In this document: positions 47,079 to 57,328 of the stretch, one piece after another
Position numbering within the stretch: position 1 is the stretch's first letter
How the letters are laid out: every line of letters starts with the position of its first letter
Assembly: GCA_039105265.1 (NCBI GenBank)
Contig: JAPFFF010000052.1
Location: forward strand, 558,001-622,000
Length of the DNA stretch: 64,000 nt
DNA from: Tritrichomonas musculus
Taxonomy: Eukaryota > Parabasalia > Tritrichomonadida > Tritrichomonadidae
Direction: 5' to 3'
The notes under the pieces: model-generated
Told to the model about the DNA's origin: nothing
Databases searched by the model: none
The model's input: the letters and a program-made list of their open reading frames with translations, nothing else
Position numbers and translations under genes: made by a program

Positions 47079-49637
47079 TTATTTTCTACCATTGTTAAGT
47101 TCCCTGAAGTTATCTAATTCTTTGAAGCGTTGACTGATAACTTTCACATCAACTTCAGATGCGAGTGCAAAGTTGTTTGAGAGCATGTCGTCAATGATTT
47201 CATCGAAAGTTGGACGTTGTTCTGGTTCAAATTTGGTGCAACGTTTGATCAAATTTATGCAGTACTTGCTGATTTTGCCTGATTCGTTTGGATACTCCAT
47301 CGGGACGTTATTCAGCCTGTCGCGCATGCTTTGTTTAGGCAAACGTTCTGCGAATAATTTGAAGAGGACAACTCCATAAGAGTAGACATCTGTTTTGTTG
47401 TCATAATCTTCTTCATTCACCATCTCTGGTGACATGTAAGCAAGAGTTCCAATTCCTTTCGTCATGCTGTTCCCTGACATTGAAGGATTCGAGATGTGAA
47501 CAAGACCAAAATCGATGATTTTCGAATTGAAGACGCCGTTCATCATGATGTTTCCAAGCTTCAAATCGCGATGCATCATCCCAAGTGAGTGCAGATATGA
47601 CATCCCAAATGCAACTTCAACTGCAATTCGAACTTTGAGTGTGTTGCTCATCAGACCTTTCTTTATAACACTTTCAATACTGAAAGGAAGAAGTTCGAAG
47701 AAAAGTGCAATCGTAGTCTTTTCTTCTTGATCTTCTTGGACTGTTCCTGGCAATATTTCATTCGTGTTGTAACCAAGTGCTTCACAAATGCATGGATGAT
47801 GAACATTCATACCAACTTCCAATTCTTTCAATGAGTTCTTGAGCGTTTTGAATGCATTTTCATCTCCACAATCTTTAACAACTTTCTTGCAAATCACTTC
47901 TCCTGTTCGTTCATCAATAACTTTGTAAACTTCACTTGTCGCTCCTTCTCCAATCTTCCCAACAACCCGGTGGAATTCTTCATCATCTGCACCAACAAAT
48001 GAATGATGTTCGTAATTCACTTCTTCTTTATTTGTTCCTTTTACTGTATTATTCACGAATTCATCATATGAGATAACTTTTTCATACTTGCTCAAATGCG
48101 TTATTAAGTAACTGACAAACTTTTTTAAGTTATTGTTCTCATTTTCATTATTTATAGAGTGATCAAATTCATTATTATCTGAAGCTTTTAATGTATTTAA
48201 ACTTTTGTGATTTTCTTCTTTTGACTTATCATCAGCTGCTTTTTCTTGTGCATCATTATCTTCTTCTTTTGACTCATCATCAGCTGATTTTTCTAGTGCA
48301 TTATCAACTTCTTCTTTTGGTTCATCATCAGTTGATTTTTCTTGTGTATTATCAATCGAATCTTTTGGTTCATCATTATCAGTATCATTTGGTATTTCTT
48401 TTGATATTTTTACTTTTTCTTCAATGTAACTAATTTTGTTCATGCAATCTTCTAGTCCACTGCCATCCAATTGACTCTCTCTTTTGACAAAGATTTTCAT
48501 TTCATCTGGTATACTTGACATTGAAAGATAATCAAATGTAATATGATCTGCATTTGGAAATGAGACTGAAGTGAGATTCTTTGAATATGAGAAGGAACTA
48601 TTTCCTATAATGATCGACTTACTAAGGAATTCAAAGCTTTTGACTTCTTTGATTTCAGAAAATGATTTTGTGCCAATTTCTTTCACAAATGGAGGAATGA
48701 TCATTTTTTCTTGGCCTTGAATAAATTCAAATCCATAATTTCCAATCTTTTCTAGTAATGATCCTGTTTCAAAAGTGATGGATTTTAATTTTTTACAGTT
48801 GTCAAAAGCGAATTCATTGATTGTTTTTATATACGATGGTATTATGAAACTTTCTATATCGCGCATCCCAAAGAAAAGGACATCAAAAACACCACTTCCT
48901 GGCTGGCTCATCATCAGGAGGCACTTTTCATCTAAAACTTTGAAAAATTTGTTTTTAGGTGACACTTTTATTTCTGTCAATTCACTCACAGAGATAAAAC
49001 AATAATCATCAAACCGTTCGAGACTTGCAGGAAGTTCCAACTTCTTGATGCCACTACAACAAAATGCAAAACCTTCAATGCGCTTTATCTGTGAATTATT
49101 TGGAAAAGTGACACATTTCAGCATTTTATGATCACTAAATGAATGAGATTTAATGATTGTTACTTGGGGAGGTATCAACGCTTCATCAATATCAAAGTGT
49201 GCATAGTAGAGAATATCAAATTTGTCACTTGATTCGACACTCTTACCTAAAAGATATTTATTGTCATAGTAAATAAAGAATGGATTATTTGGCGAAATTT
49301 CGATCTCTGTTAAATCATTGAGATTATTTGCCCAGCCTTTTTCAAGTTTTTTAAGACTTGGTGGAAATTTGATTTTCTTGATATGTGCATATTTAAAACA
49401 ATAATCTTTTAAAGTTTCAACTTTTGAATCTTCTGGAAATATCAACGAATCAATATGACAATTATAAAATGACCAGCCTTCTACACTGATTATTTTGAAT
49501 TGTTTATTATTATATATAGCAAAACAAGGAACATTTATGTCACCTGTGGCTTTTGGCGACTTGATAATTGAAGATGTACCATCTTTTTGATTGATTTTGA
49601 CTCTAAGATTGTTTTCAATCTCAATTTCAAGATCCAT
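47079..49637 (-). CDS. LRR_5 (BspA-like) receptor-less protein kinase
   Basis: 852 codons from the ATG at 49637; the longer frame upstream starts only with GTG and would add 23 residues without homology. Residues 1 to about 400 are BspA-type LRR_5 repeats. An acidic linker follows with tandem 14-15-residue copies of DDEPKEEVDNALEKSA type. The C-terminal 270 residues form a full protein kinase: IGEGATSEVY glycine loop, VICKK lysine, MHRDLKLGN catalytic loop, IDFG, then GTLAYMSPE and DVYSYGV. All catalytic motifs are intact, so it should be an active Ser/Thr kinase of the TKL-like style. No signal or membrane helix is present, so it is cytosolic. Compare with the gene at 1-4089, where the same LRR_5 plus kinase plan has a dead kinase and Sel1 repeats added. 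Confidence 0.92.
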   Translation of the reverse strand: MDLEIEIENNLRVKINQKDGTSSIIKSPKATGDINVPCFAIYNNKQFKIISVEGWSFYNCHIDSLIFPEDSKVETLKDYCFKYAHIKKIKFPPSLKKLEKGWANNLNDLTEIEISPNNPFFIYYDNKYLLGKSVESSDKFDILYYAHFDIDEALIPPQVTIIKSHSFSDHKMLKCVTFPNNSQIKRIEGFAFCCSGIKKLELPASLERFDDYCFISVSELTEIKVSPKNKFFKVLDEKCLLMMSQPGSGVFDVLFFGMRDIESFIIPSYIKTINEFAFDNCKKLKSITFETGSLLEKIGNYGFEFIQGQEKMIIPPFVKEIGTKSFSEIKEVKSFEFLSKSIIIGNSSFSYSKNLTSVSFPNADHITFDYLSMSSIPDEMKIFVKRESQLDGSGLEDCMNKISYIEEKVKISKEIPNDTDNDEPKDSIDNTQEKSTDDEPKEEVDNALEKSADDESKEEDNDAQEKAADDKSKEENHKSLNTLKASDNNEFDHSINNENENNNLKKFVSYLITHLSKYEKVISYDEFVNNTVKGTNKEEVNYEHHSFVGADDEEFHRVVGKIGEGATSEVYKVIDERTGEVICKKVVKDCGDENAFKTLKNSLKELEVGMNVHHPCICEALGYNTNEILPGTVQEDQEEKTTIALFFELLPFSIESVIKKGLMSNTLKVRIAVEVAFGMSYLHSLGMMHRDLKLGNIMMNGVFNSKIIDFGLVHISNPSMSGNSMTKGIGTLAYMSPEMVNEEDYDNKTDVYSYGVVLFKLFAERLPKQSMRDRLNNVPMEYPNESGKISKYCINLIKRCTKFEPEQRPTFDEIIDDMLSNNFALASEVDVKVISQRFKELDNFRELNNGRK
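48190..48430 (-). repeat. Acidic coding minisatellite (42-45 bp units)
   Basis: Four related units encode DDEPKEE.DNA.EKSA-like blocks in the LRR-to-kinase linker. They are in-frame copies with small changes, a likely site of length variation. Confidence 0.7.
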
Positions 49638-49773
49638 TATAAAATTATTATAAAAAATATTTTTCAATATTTGTAAACATATAAATTGATATAAAAACGG
49701 TGCCACATTTTTAAATATGTTTATCTTGATAAATTCCTTTTATAATTAATTATTTTATGACAATATAAATTTA

Positions 49774-50262
49774 TTATCTATTAATACAAAAGCATGAAAT
49801 TAAAAACGATTGCATAAATATATACAAAATATAAAATATAATAAAATAATCCAATTCATTATTATCAGAAGCTTTTAGTTTATATAAACTTTTGTTTTTT
49901 TCATATTTTGACTCATCATCAGCTGACTTTTCTTGTGTATTATCAATCGAATCTTTTGGTTCATCATTATCAGTATCATTTGGTATTTCTTTTGATATTT
50001 TTACTTTTTCTTCAATGTAACTAATTTTGTTCATGCAATCTTCTAGTCCACTGCCATCCAATTGACTCTCTCTTTTGACAAAGATTTTCATTTCATCTGG
50101 TATACTTGACATTGAAAAAATATCAAATGTAATACTATTTGCATTTGGAAATGAGACTGAAGTGAGATTCTTAGAATATGAGAAGGAACTATTTCCTATA
50201 ATGATCGACTTACTAAGAAATTCAAAGCTTTTGACTTCTTTATTATTGTAAAATATTTGCAT
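49774..50262 (-). pseudogene. Partial copy of the LRR_5-kinase gene
   Basis: 162 codons. Residues about 8-135 are nearly identical to the last LRR_5 repeats and the start of the acidic linker of the gene at 47079 (shared SFEFLSKSIIIGNSSFSYSK and KRESQLDGSGLEDCMNK). Two linker units are missing, and the copy then ends in unrelated hydrophobic sequence (FIIFYILYIFMQSFLISCFC). It has neither the N-terminal LRRs nor the kinase. DNA identity is very high over about 300 bp, so the duplication is recent. It is most simply a gene fragment. A short membrane-tailed protein is possible but unsupported. Confidence 0.75.
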
Positions 50263-50481
50263 TTATACTCAGATTTTGTGTCATCCTTATCACGCTTTTC
50301 TGAATAATTTATTATTTTGTATGAAAAATGAGATTTGGCAATATCAACAAGAAAACAATACAAGACATATAAAAACTAAAAAAAAAAAAAGTATTCTTTA
50401 AAAAAGCAAAATGTAAAGATATTAATTCATATTTAATGAAAAATGTGGAATAATATATCAACTTTGAATACATTTTACTTC
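50263..50481. other. Spacer
   Basis: AT-rich sequence left of the long-inverted-repeat element; no feature. Confidence 0.4.
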
Positions 50482-50944
50482 TATAGTTGGTGGAAAAAAC
50501 TGCGTTTTGAGGACAAAACTATGTTTTCTCGATGAATATTCAATATTTTTTAATAAAAGTTATATATAATCACATTTCATATTAATACAAATCTATATAC
50601 ATGTTTTTATCAATTTTATTGAACTTAAACTTTGATAATATTATAATAAAAATTATTTTATAACATCAACATTTTTTTAATATTTCCTAATTTTTAAATT
50701 ATCGCTTGGATATACTATAAAATGGATAAAATATTTTTTAACAAATGTTGTTCAGTAAGGAAAAAAAATCGATTTTTAAAAGATTTTTTAATATTCACTT
50801 CACCACTATAATTCTTTTTATATCACATTTCAGTTTTTATATAGGAAAATGGCTTTTTAAAAACGCATTTTCATTTCATTAAAACATATTATTGTTTAAT
50901 GATATCCTGCTAATACTTTATTGATAAAATAAAATTACTGAAAA
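50482..50944 (+). repeat. Left 463-bp inverted-repeat arm
   Basis: Inverse complement of 51953-52415, diverging inwards right after ACTGAAAA. Arm lengths are exactly equal. Confidence 0.9.
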
Positions 50945-51952
50945 AGTCCTTTGATAATAAGATAAATTGTTTTTAATATTTTTTTTTATTACTTTTTTTA
51001 TCAAATTAAATTTCACTATGATAGATTTATCAACCAAATTTACTACTAATATAATATATATCTATATATTATATATTATCAGATTTTAATAATAAATTCT
51101 CTGTAAATTACTTCCTCATGTTAGAAATTAAATTGCAACTTTAGTTAAAAATATCATTGATTATACATAATGTGTATGGAATTTTCGTATAACAATTATA
51201 AAATATATATAATATTGGTATCTATATGTTTTTACACAGTCAAATCTGGCAAATCATTTATAGGTCACTTGGTTTAAAAGATGAAGAATCAAAATTAATC
51301 TACTTTATTTTTTTCTATCAAAGAATTAAATTGATCTAATATTTTGTAGAAATGAATAATATTCAAATATAAATATGAATATGATATTATCATTCAATAA
51401 TATATTATATTTGTCTTTTTTGGGAAGATGATTAAAAATTTATTTTGTGTGCTTTTCTCGCGGAACAAGTGTCATCGTATAAATTTATCTATATATATTT
51501 ATTATTGACATGAAATGTTATCCTAAATATTAAAGTTATTAAATATTTCTTTTTAAAAATTCTTACAAAACTTGGTTTTAATTTATATTCAAAAAACACT
51601 AATATTTTTAGACATAATCAATATTTGATTATAATATTTATAATATACATGTTACTTTTGATATTATAAATATTTTCACTTCAAAAAATGCAATTTACTA
51701 TTTTTTTCCTAATGAAAAATTAGTTTTTTCAAATTTTTTTGAAAGTATTTTTTAGCATGAATAACTTGATGGTTATTAAAGATATAATAATTTTAACATT
51801 CTATTTATTATTTTAATAGAATGATATATAATATCTATTTTTTTAATAATGATAATCATTTAGATATATCGAGGAAAATGGTTTTTTGTTTCACTTAGCA
51901 TTTGAAAAGAAAAAAAAATTCATTTTCAACTAAAATTCTAAAAAAAAATAAC

Positions 51953-52415
51953 TTTTCAGTAATTTTATTTTATCAATAAAGTATTAGCAGGATATCATTA
52001 AACAATAATATGTTTTAATGAAATGAAAATGCGTTTTTAAAAAGCCATTTTCCTATATAAAAACTGAAATGTGATATAAAAAGAATTATAGTGGTGAAGT
52101 GAATATTAAAAAATCTTTTAAAAATCGATTTTTTTTCCTTACTGAACAACATTTGTTAAAAAATATTTTATCCATTTTATAGTATATCCAAGCGATAATT
52201 TAAAAATTAGGAAATATTAAAAAAATGTTGATGTTATAAAATAATTTTTATTATAATATTATCAAAGTTTAAGTTCAATAAAATTGATAAAAACCTGTAT
52301 ATAGATTTGTATTAATATGAAATGTGATTATATATAACTTTTATTAAAAAATATTGAATATTCATCGAGAAAACATAGTTTTGTCCTCAAAACGCAGTTT
52401 TTTCCACCAACTATA
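51953..52415 (-). repeat. Right 463-bp inverted-repeat arm
   Basis: Partner of 50482-50944. It ends 210 bp before the ATG of the LRRC56-like gene, so it may sit inside or near that gene's upstream region. Confidence 0.9.
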
Positions 52416-52624
52416 ACAATAAAATATTATTGCTTTTTTAAAATATCTGAAATTATTGAAAAATATTTCGTAATTTTTTATACAAAAAATCTGCCCATGA
52501 ATATATTAATTTGAAAATAAGACACCAATATGAAATTGATTTTCAAAGGATATCAAAATTTGATATAACAAATACCGACAACTTTAAGAGAAAACTTATT
52601 TTAATAGATTTTCTTTATTTTTAA

Positions 52625-53404
52625 ATGTTGACAGAAATTGTCCTTCATCCAGATGATAAAAATCCTCAAGAGATAAGCTTTGATGATTTATTTAACTACA
52701 CAAGTGGCAACAAAATGAAAAATGTCAAATCTTTCAAAGCAAAAGTTGACACGTCAGATATGTCGCTTTCTTATCTTGGAGATATTTTTCCAAACCTACA
52801 AATTATAAGACTTGATTATTCTACAATTTGCAATCTTCGAGATCTAAGTACTCCACTGCAAAATTTAAAAGTATTATCACTAACTCATTGTAAATTAACA
52901 TCAATTGAAGGAATTTCAACAATTTCATGTAATGTACAAGAACTGTTTTTATCATTCAATTTGATTGAAGATATTTCACCTCTTCTTGGTTTTAATGCTT
53001 TACAGATTTTGGATCTTGAATCAAATTTAATCAAGAGTATCGAAGATGTTTCTCTCCTCCAATGTTGCACTTCATTGTGTAATTTGACACTTCGTGGAAC
53101 AGGCGCATCTGAGAATCCAAAATATAGAGAGATAATGCAAAATATTATTCCACAATTGCAAATTTTAGATGGAATCAAATATTGTGAAGAAAAGAAAAAT
53201 CATATCCCATCTTCACAATTACAACAAATGCATTTGCATACATTCACACATCACAAAATGCATATATTTCCTGATCAACAAAAAGAAACAGGTTCAAAAT
53301 TACCAATTTTAAAAACAAGTAATCCATCAATTGTAAATAAGAAATATAAAAAGCAAATTAAAACACCGAAAGTTTCTCAAAAAATCAAACAATTCAAAAT
53401 TTGA
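52625..53404 (+). CDS. LRRC56/ODA8-like leucine-rich repeat protein
   Basis: 259 codons. Residues about 50-175 hold SDS22-type LRRs (LKVLSLTHCKLTSIEGIS, VQELFLSFNLIEDISPL, LQILDLESNLIKSIEDVS). The closing motif, NPKYREIMQNIIPQLQILDGI, is the cap typical of LRRC56 and related axonemal LRR proteins. The basic C-terminal 70 residues are low complexity. LRRC56 (ODA8 in Chlamydomonas) is needed for transport and assembly of outer dynein arms, which fits a flagellated trichomonad. The assignment rests on repeat class and cap; other SDS22-like LRR proteins remain possible. The upstream region was entered by the long-inverted-repeat element. Confidence 0.8.
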   Translation: MLTEIVLHPDDKNPQEISFDDLFNYTSGNKMKNVKSFKAKVDTSDMSLSYLGDIFPNLQIIRLDYSTICNLRDLSTPLQNLKVLSLTHCKLTSIEGISTISCNVQELFLSFNLIEDISPLLGFNALQILDLESNLIKSIEDVSLLQCCTSLCNLTLRGTGASENPKYREIMQNIIPQLQILDGIKYCEEKKNHIPSSQLQQMHLHTFTHHKMHIFPDQQKETGSKLPILKTSNPSIVNKKYKKQIKTPKVSQKIKQFKI

Positions 53405-53529
53405 ATGATTATTATCATCTATTTTTTTATATAATAAATAGTAACAAAACATTATTTACAAATTGTATTTTTTATTAATCAAATTAAAGATTTTTAAGTC
53501 ATTATTTACAATGAACTAATGTTCTGTCC

Positions 53530-53810
53530 TGAACAAATTATGCATTCTTTTGAAACAAAACTTTTTTTTTTTTTTTTTTTTTTTTGTGAATCACTATCAA
53601 TGATTTGACAAGCTGAACATTTGGTATAATATCCAGAATATGAATCAATACCTTCACAATTTTCACATTGTATACATATATTAGTTGTTGGATGCTTACC
53701 TTTTCCTTTCTTGCATGTTGTACATTGACTATTTGAAGCATCAATTCCTTTAATAAATAAATTAGTGTATTTCCTTTAATTGGTCCACTTGACATTTCAC
53801 TGATTACACT
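53530..53810 (-). pseudogene. Small cysteine-rich CxxC relic
   Basis: In one minus-strand frame the sequence reads GIDASNSQCTTCKKGKGKH, then CIQCENCEGIDSYSGYY and KCSACQIIDSDS, which is the same kind of cysteine-rich repeat as at 45841-46890. It is cut off at both sides. A 24-base T tract (53562-53585) follows directly. Only about 60 residues remain. Confidence 0.55.
53562..53585. repeat. 24-base poly-T tract
   Basis: Uninterrupted homopolymer of T, A on the minus strand. It could be a former poly(A) tail or slippage product. Confidence 0.8.
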
Positions 53811-53913
53811 ACTTGTGTAATCAATATTTTTATTATTTTAATAAATACATTTTAAAATATAAAAATTTTAATTTCGTTAATTAAATTGGTTGAAATATAT
53901 ATTTATACACAAA

Positions 53914-55013
53914 TCAATTATAAACGACATCGCATAAATCTTCAAGCGATCTTGCACAACTATTCTCATATTGATTCATACGTGCTATTTCTACAGTATC
54001 TAAATTTTTGCTAATCAATTTCACCTGATTGTCAATAATTTTGAAAGCCTTTTCAACATTCCCATCAAGTTCATCGACAAACAATCCTGTTTTATCGTGG
54101 ATCAAATCTTTTTGAACAGAGAAAGTATACACGCCGATATTTTGAATTTCTTTCAAAGCAATCGCTCCAGTGTCCCAGAAGGAGAAATAAATCACAAATT
54201 TAGAATTATTTGCAATTTCCTTCATTGAAGATAAATTGTAGCCATGTGCACCTTCAACTTTACCCATATAACCAACTCTCTCAACAGAGTAATTGGCTTG
54301 GATCAGCATGTTATATAGCAACAAGCCATCATGCTTTCGATCTACATCCATATATTTCTCATAATAAAGAAAGTCGATTTGTCGTTCTTCATATGATTTA
54401 ACATTTAAAATTTTCATGTTGTTACAGGCTCTCATTACGCCGTATTTATATTTCTTAGCAAATGTTTTACTTTTTTGTATTAAATGATCGCGAACTCGTG
54501 CTGAATGGACAATATAATATCCCATCATATCGAGAGTTCCCTCCCAATTCCTTTCTAAACAATAACCTCTCTGTGGAAACTTTTTCCAGTTGGCTGGAAC
54601 TCCGATTGGACCAAAAAGTGTATTTTTTAGCTTTTCTGGAGATTTTTTTGCTATTTTTGGAAATTTTGGCAGAATTTTCGATTGTCAAAAATATAATAAT
54701 AGTAGTCTTCATTATTGTTTTCTTGAATTTCAGTATAATTTAGTTTCCATTGGCGAAAAATGCATCTACCTGTGAAATTTATTATCATATCAATTAGTCC
54801 ACGAATTAAGACGCCAGATCCTGTTTGTGAAAGGCGATATTTCGGATCAAAATCAATATTAATAATGATATTTGAGTGATGACGAAATTTAATTTTTGGA
54901 AAAATACATAATTCTTTTAATATTTTAAATTGATTCATCAAAAACGTTACCAAAATGCAAAATATAGATAAATATAAATTTGAATTTGATATATATAAAA
55001 TATTGTTTCTCAT
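53914..55013 (-). pseudogene. Glycosyltransferase-like type II membrane protein gene with one frameshift
   Basis: ATG at 55013; the first frame (120 codons) gives an N-terminal membrane anchor (YLSIFCILVTFLM) and a luminal stem. Near 54670 it passes into another frame, which continues without interruption to the TAA at 53914. The downstream part reads PKIAKKSPEKLKNTLFGPIG, then DRKHDGLLLYNMLI, and NSKFVIYFSFWDTGAIALKE. This last stretch is typical of the C-terminal donor-binding lobe of GT-B glycosyltransferases, with an acidic residue and an ALKE helix. A one-base change in an A-rich run would explain the shift, so either a young pseudogene or a sequencing error is possible. An intron is less likely, since no GTAYGT...ACTAAC signals are seen. 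Confidence 0.7.
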
Positions 55014-55157
55014 TTATGCTTAATTAATTTACCATTTTTAAAAAATATTAATGCATTTTTTTCATCTCACATTTCATTAAAATTCAACGATTTATTTATT
55101 TATTTAATCAGAAAAAGTAGATCAAGTAATAATATAATAAAAAAGTTATTTATTTAT

Positions 55158-57227
55158 TTAATCAGAATCATCAGATTTTTCTGCCTCTTCTAATGCATCT
55201 TGTGGTGTTTTTGCAGACTCAGAGTCTTCATCATCAGAAGGCGGTGTTTGTTGTGCTGCAGGCTTTTCTTCAGGTTGCTGTGCTTGCTTTTCTGGAGCAG
55301 GAGCAGGTGTTGGTGCAGGCTTCTCAGCAGGAGGAGGTGCTTGTTGTGCTGCTGGCTTTTCGTCGGGCTGCTGAGCTTGGTTTTCAGGAGCATCGATCTT
55401 TTTGACCTCAACTTTTGAACTCAAACCGATGAGAGGCTTTGCGATATTAATTTTAATCGGGGAAGGATTGAGAACAGTTGTCAATGAAGTGCATCCTTTG
55501 AAAACAGACACACCGAATCTGACACCGCCCAAAATTGTGACTTGTGTCAGAGCTGAACAGTTGTTGAAAGCATAGCTTCCGAGGGACGAAGTGTTCTCTG
55601 GAATAACAACTTCTGTCAGGCCAGTGCAATTCTTGAAGGCGCCACTTCCGATTCCAGTGAGAGACTCAGGGAATTCAATCTGTGTGATTGACGAGCAGCC
55701 GTGAAAAGCGTCATCTTTAATCTTAATTATTGATTGAGGAATGACAACCTTGGCCAATGATGAGCAGCCATTGAATGCATCATTATCAATGATCGTGACT
55801 GTCGCTGGAACATCAACCTCTGTCAATGAAGAGCATTTGATGAATGTTCCTTTGTTGATGATTGTTATCACTGAAGAAGAAATCGATGCAGATTTCATTG
55901 AAGTGCAATTTGAGAAGCATTCTTTGCCTATCTCACCAACAGACTCTGGAATCGCTACACTCTCCAATGCTGTGCAATCACGGAAGGCGCAAACGCCGAT
56001 CTTCGTAACTGATGAAGGAATTGTCACTTTTGCGACTTTTGAACAGCCTGAAAAAGTGAACTGATCAATCTCTTTCAAAGCTTCAGGAACGGTTATTTCA
56101 GTTAGTGAACTGCAGCCGTTGAAACAATGTTCACCAATTGTAGTAACCGTCGAAGGTATCTCAATTTTTGGGAGTGAAAAACAGTTAGAAAACGAATACT
56201 TGCCAATTTCTGTCAAATTTTGTGGAAGTACAATGTCAGTTAACTGGCCACAGTCGATGAATGAATGGTCTTCAATAACTGTCACTGACTCAGGAATGAC
56301 GACTTCTTTAAGTGAGCCACATCCATCAAATGTGCAACGTGGAATTGACTTGATTTGTGATTGAATTGTCACTTTTGTGAGTGCTTCGCAGCATTTGAAT
56401 AAAGAGTCTTCAATTTCAGTGACTGTGTCAGGTAATGAAGCCTCAGGAAGAGAAGAACAATTAGCAAAGCATGATGATTGAATTTTGGTAACTCCTGATG
56501 GTACTGTCAACTTTTTGAGAGCTTTACATGCCGATAAAGCATTTGGTCCAATTTGTGTCACTGTTGATGGAACTTCGAATTCTTCTAAGGAGGAACAATT
56601 CAAAAAGCTAGAATCACCAATTGAAGTAACAGCTGTTGGTGTTGTAAAAGTGACATTTTTCAATGCTGTGCAGCCTTTGAATGAGTTATCGTCGATTTTT
56701 GTGACAGACGATGGAATTGTGACTTCAGCGAGCGATATGCACGATTCAAATGTGCTTTCTTTGATTTCTGTAAGTGCTGGCGAAAGTGTAACTTGTTTAA
56801 GAGATGTGCATCCATAAAAGGCATCTGGTTTGATAGAAGTTACTGATGATCCAATATCAATCGAGTTGATATTTTTGTTCTTCTCAAATTGAGTACCTAT
56901 TTCTTTTATACCATAGAAAATAAGCGAGATTTGAAGATTTGGAAGCTCTTTCTCTTTGAGTTTGGAAATTGTATTGAATAAGGGGCTGAACACTTTAGAT
57001 GTATAGCTGACATCAATTGAAACATCATCAAAGAATTTTAAGATTTTGGGGAAATCAGGACAATCAAAAGCATTTTCACAGTAAAGATTGTTGGCATCAT
57101 AGGTGGAAAAATGTATACTTTTTTGTTCCGATTGCGAACATGCATTTTTGAACAAGTTCTTGATTGTATCTGAAAGAGAATCAAATCCTTGGATCTGGCT
57201 TAATTCATTATAATTTGCTTCGGCCAT
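55158..57227 (-). CDS. BspA-like LRR_5 protein with acidic Pro/Ala-rich tail
   Basis: 689 codons from the ATG at 57227; two further codons upstream begin with TTG. Residues about 110-600 are some 20 LRR_5 units of 23 residues (core IPSSVTKIGDNSFKGCTAL). The last 90 residues are a Pro/Ala/Gln/Glu repeat (EKPAAQQAPPPAEKPAPTPA) ending in an acidic tail. There is no signal peptide and no membrane helix. BspA-like proteins are the largest putative surface family in trichomonads, where they are implicated in binding host or bacterial ligands; members without a membrane anchor are common. The 23-nt-level regularity of repeats and the higher GC suggest strong coding constraint. Confidence 0.92.
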   Translation of the reverse strand: MAEANYNELSQIQGFDSLSDTIKNLFKNACSQSEQKSIHFSTYDANNLYCENAFDCPDFPKILKFFDDVSIDVSYTSKVFSPLFNTISKLKEKELPNLQISLIFYGIKEIGTQFEKNKNINSIDIGSSVTSIKPDAFYGCTSLKQVTLSPALTEIKESTFESCISLAEVTIPSSVTKIDDNSFKGCTALKNVTFTTPTAVTSIGDSSFLNCSSLEEFEVPSTVTQIGPNALSACKALKKLTVPSGVTKIQSSCFANCSSLPEASLPDTVTEIEDSLFKCCEALTKVTIQSQIKSIPRCTFDGCGSLKEVVIPESVTVIEDHSFIDCGQLTDIVLPQNLTEIGKYSFSNCFSLPKIEIPSTVTTIGEHCFNGCSSLTEITVPEALKEIDQFTFSGCSKVAKVTIPSSVTKIGVCAFRDCTALESVAIPESVGEIGKECFSNCTSMKSASISSSVITIINKGTFIKCSSLTEVDVPATVTIIDNDAFNGCSSLAKVVIPQSIIKIKDDAFHGCSSITQIEFPESLTGIGSGAFKNCTGLTEVVIPENTSSLGSYAFNNCSALTQVTILGGVRFGVSVFKGCTSLTTVLNPSPIKINIAKPLIGLSSKVEVKKIDAPENQAQQPDEKPAAQQAPPPAEKPAPTPAPAPEKQAQQPEEKPAAQQTPPSDDEDSESAKTPQDALEEAEKSDDSD

Positions 57228-57320
57228 TATCAAAAAATAAATTTATTATGGGAAAAGTATCTCATTATAACTACCTTTCAATTCTTTTCAAATTTTTTCA
57301 ATGATGTAAAAAGGCGGCTA
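57228..57320. other. Short spacer upstream of BspA-like gene
   Basis: Should hold the promoter of the BspA-like gene; no exact Inr consensus was found. A MITE begins at its far end. Confidence 0.4.
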
Positions 57321-57328
57321 ATTATATT

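Larger units (their letters stand above)
50482..52415. mobile_element. 1934-bp element with 463-bp, near-identical terminal inverted repeats
   Basis: Left arm 50482-50944 and right arm 51953-52415 are inverse complements with, by eye, a single mismatch (base 50602) and no gaps. The spacer of 1008 bp is AT-rich without any frame of note. The ends read TATAGTTGGTGGAAAA and its complement, so the outermost TATA (or TA) could be a target duplication; no longer duplication was found. This is a foldback-type, non-autonomous DNA element. The arm identity implies a recent insertion or continuing arm-to-arm correction. It inserted between the LRR-kinase copy and the LRRC56-like gene. Confidence 0.9.

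Noticed and set aside
49638-49706. Upstream extension of the LRR-kinase gene
   Set aside because: It would begin with GTG; the ATG at 49637 gives the usual N-terminus of LRR_5 proteins.
55193-56817. Several plus-strand frames opposite the BspA-like gene
   Set aside because: They are antisense shadows of the regular LRR_5 repeats; the minus-strand reading is unambiguous.
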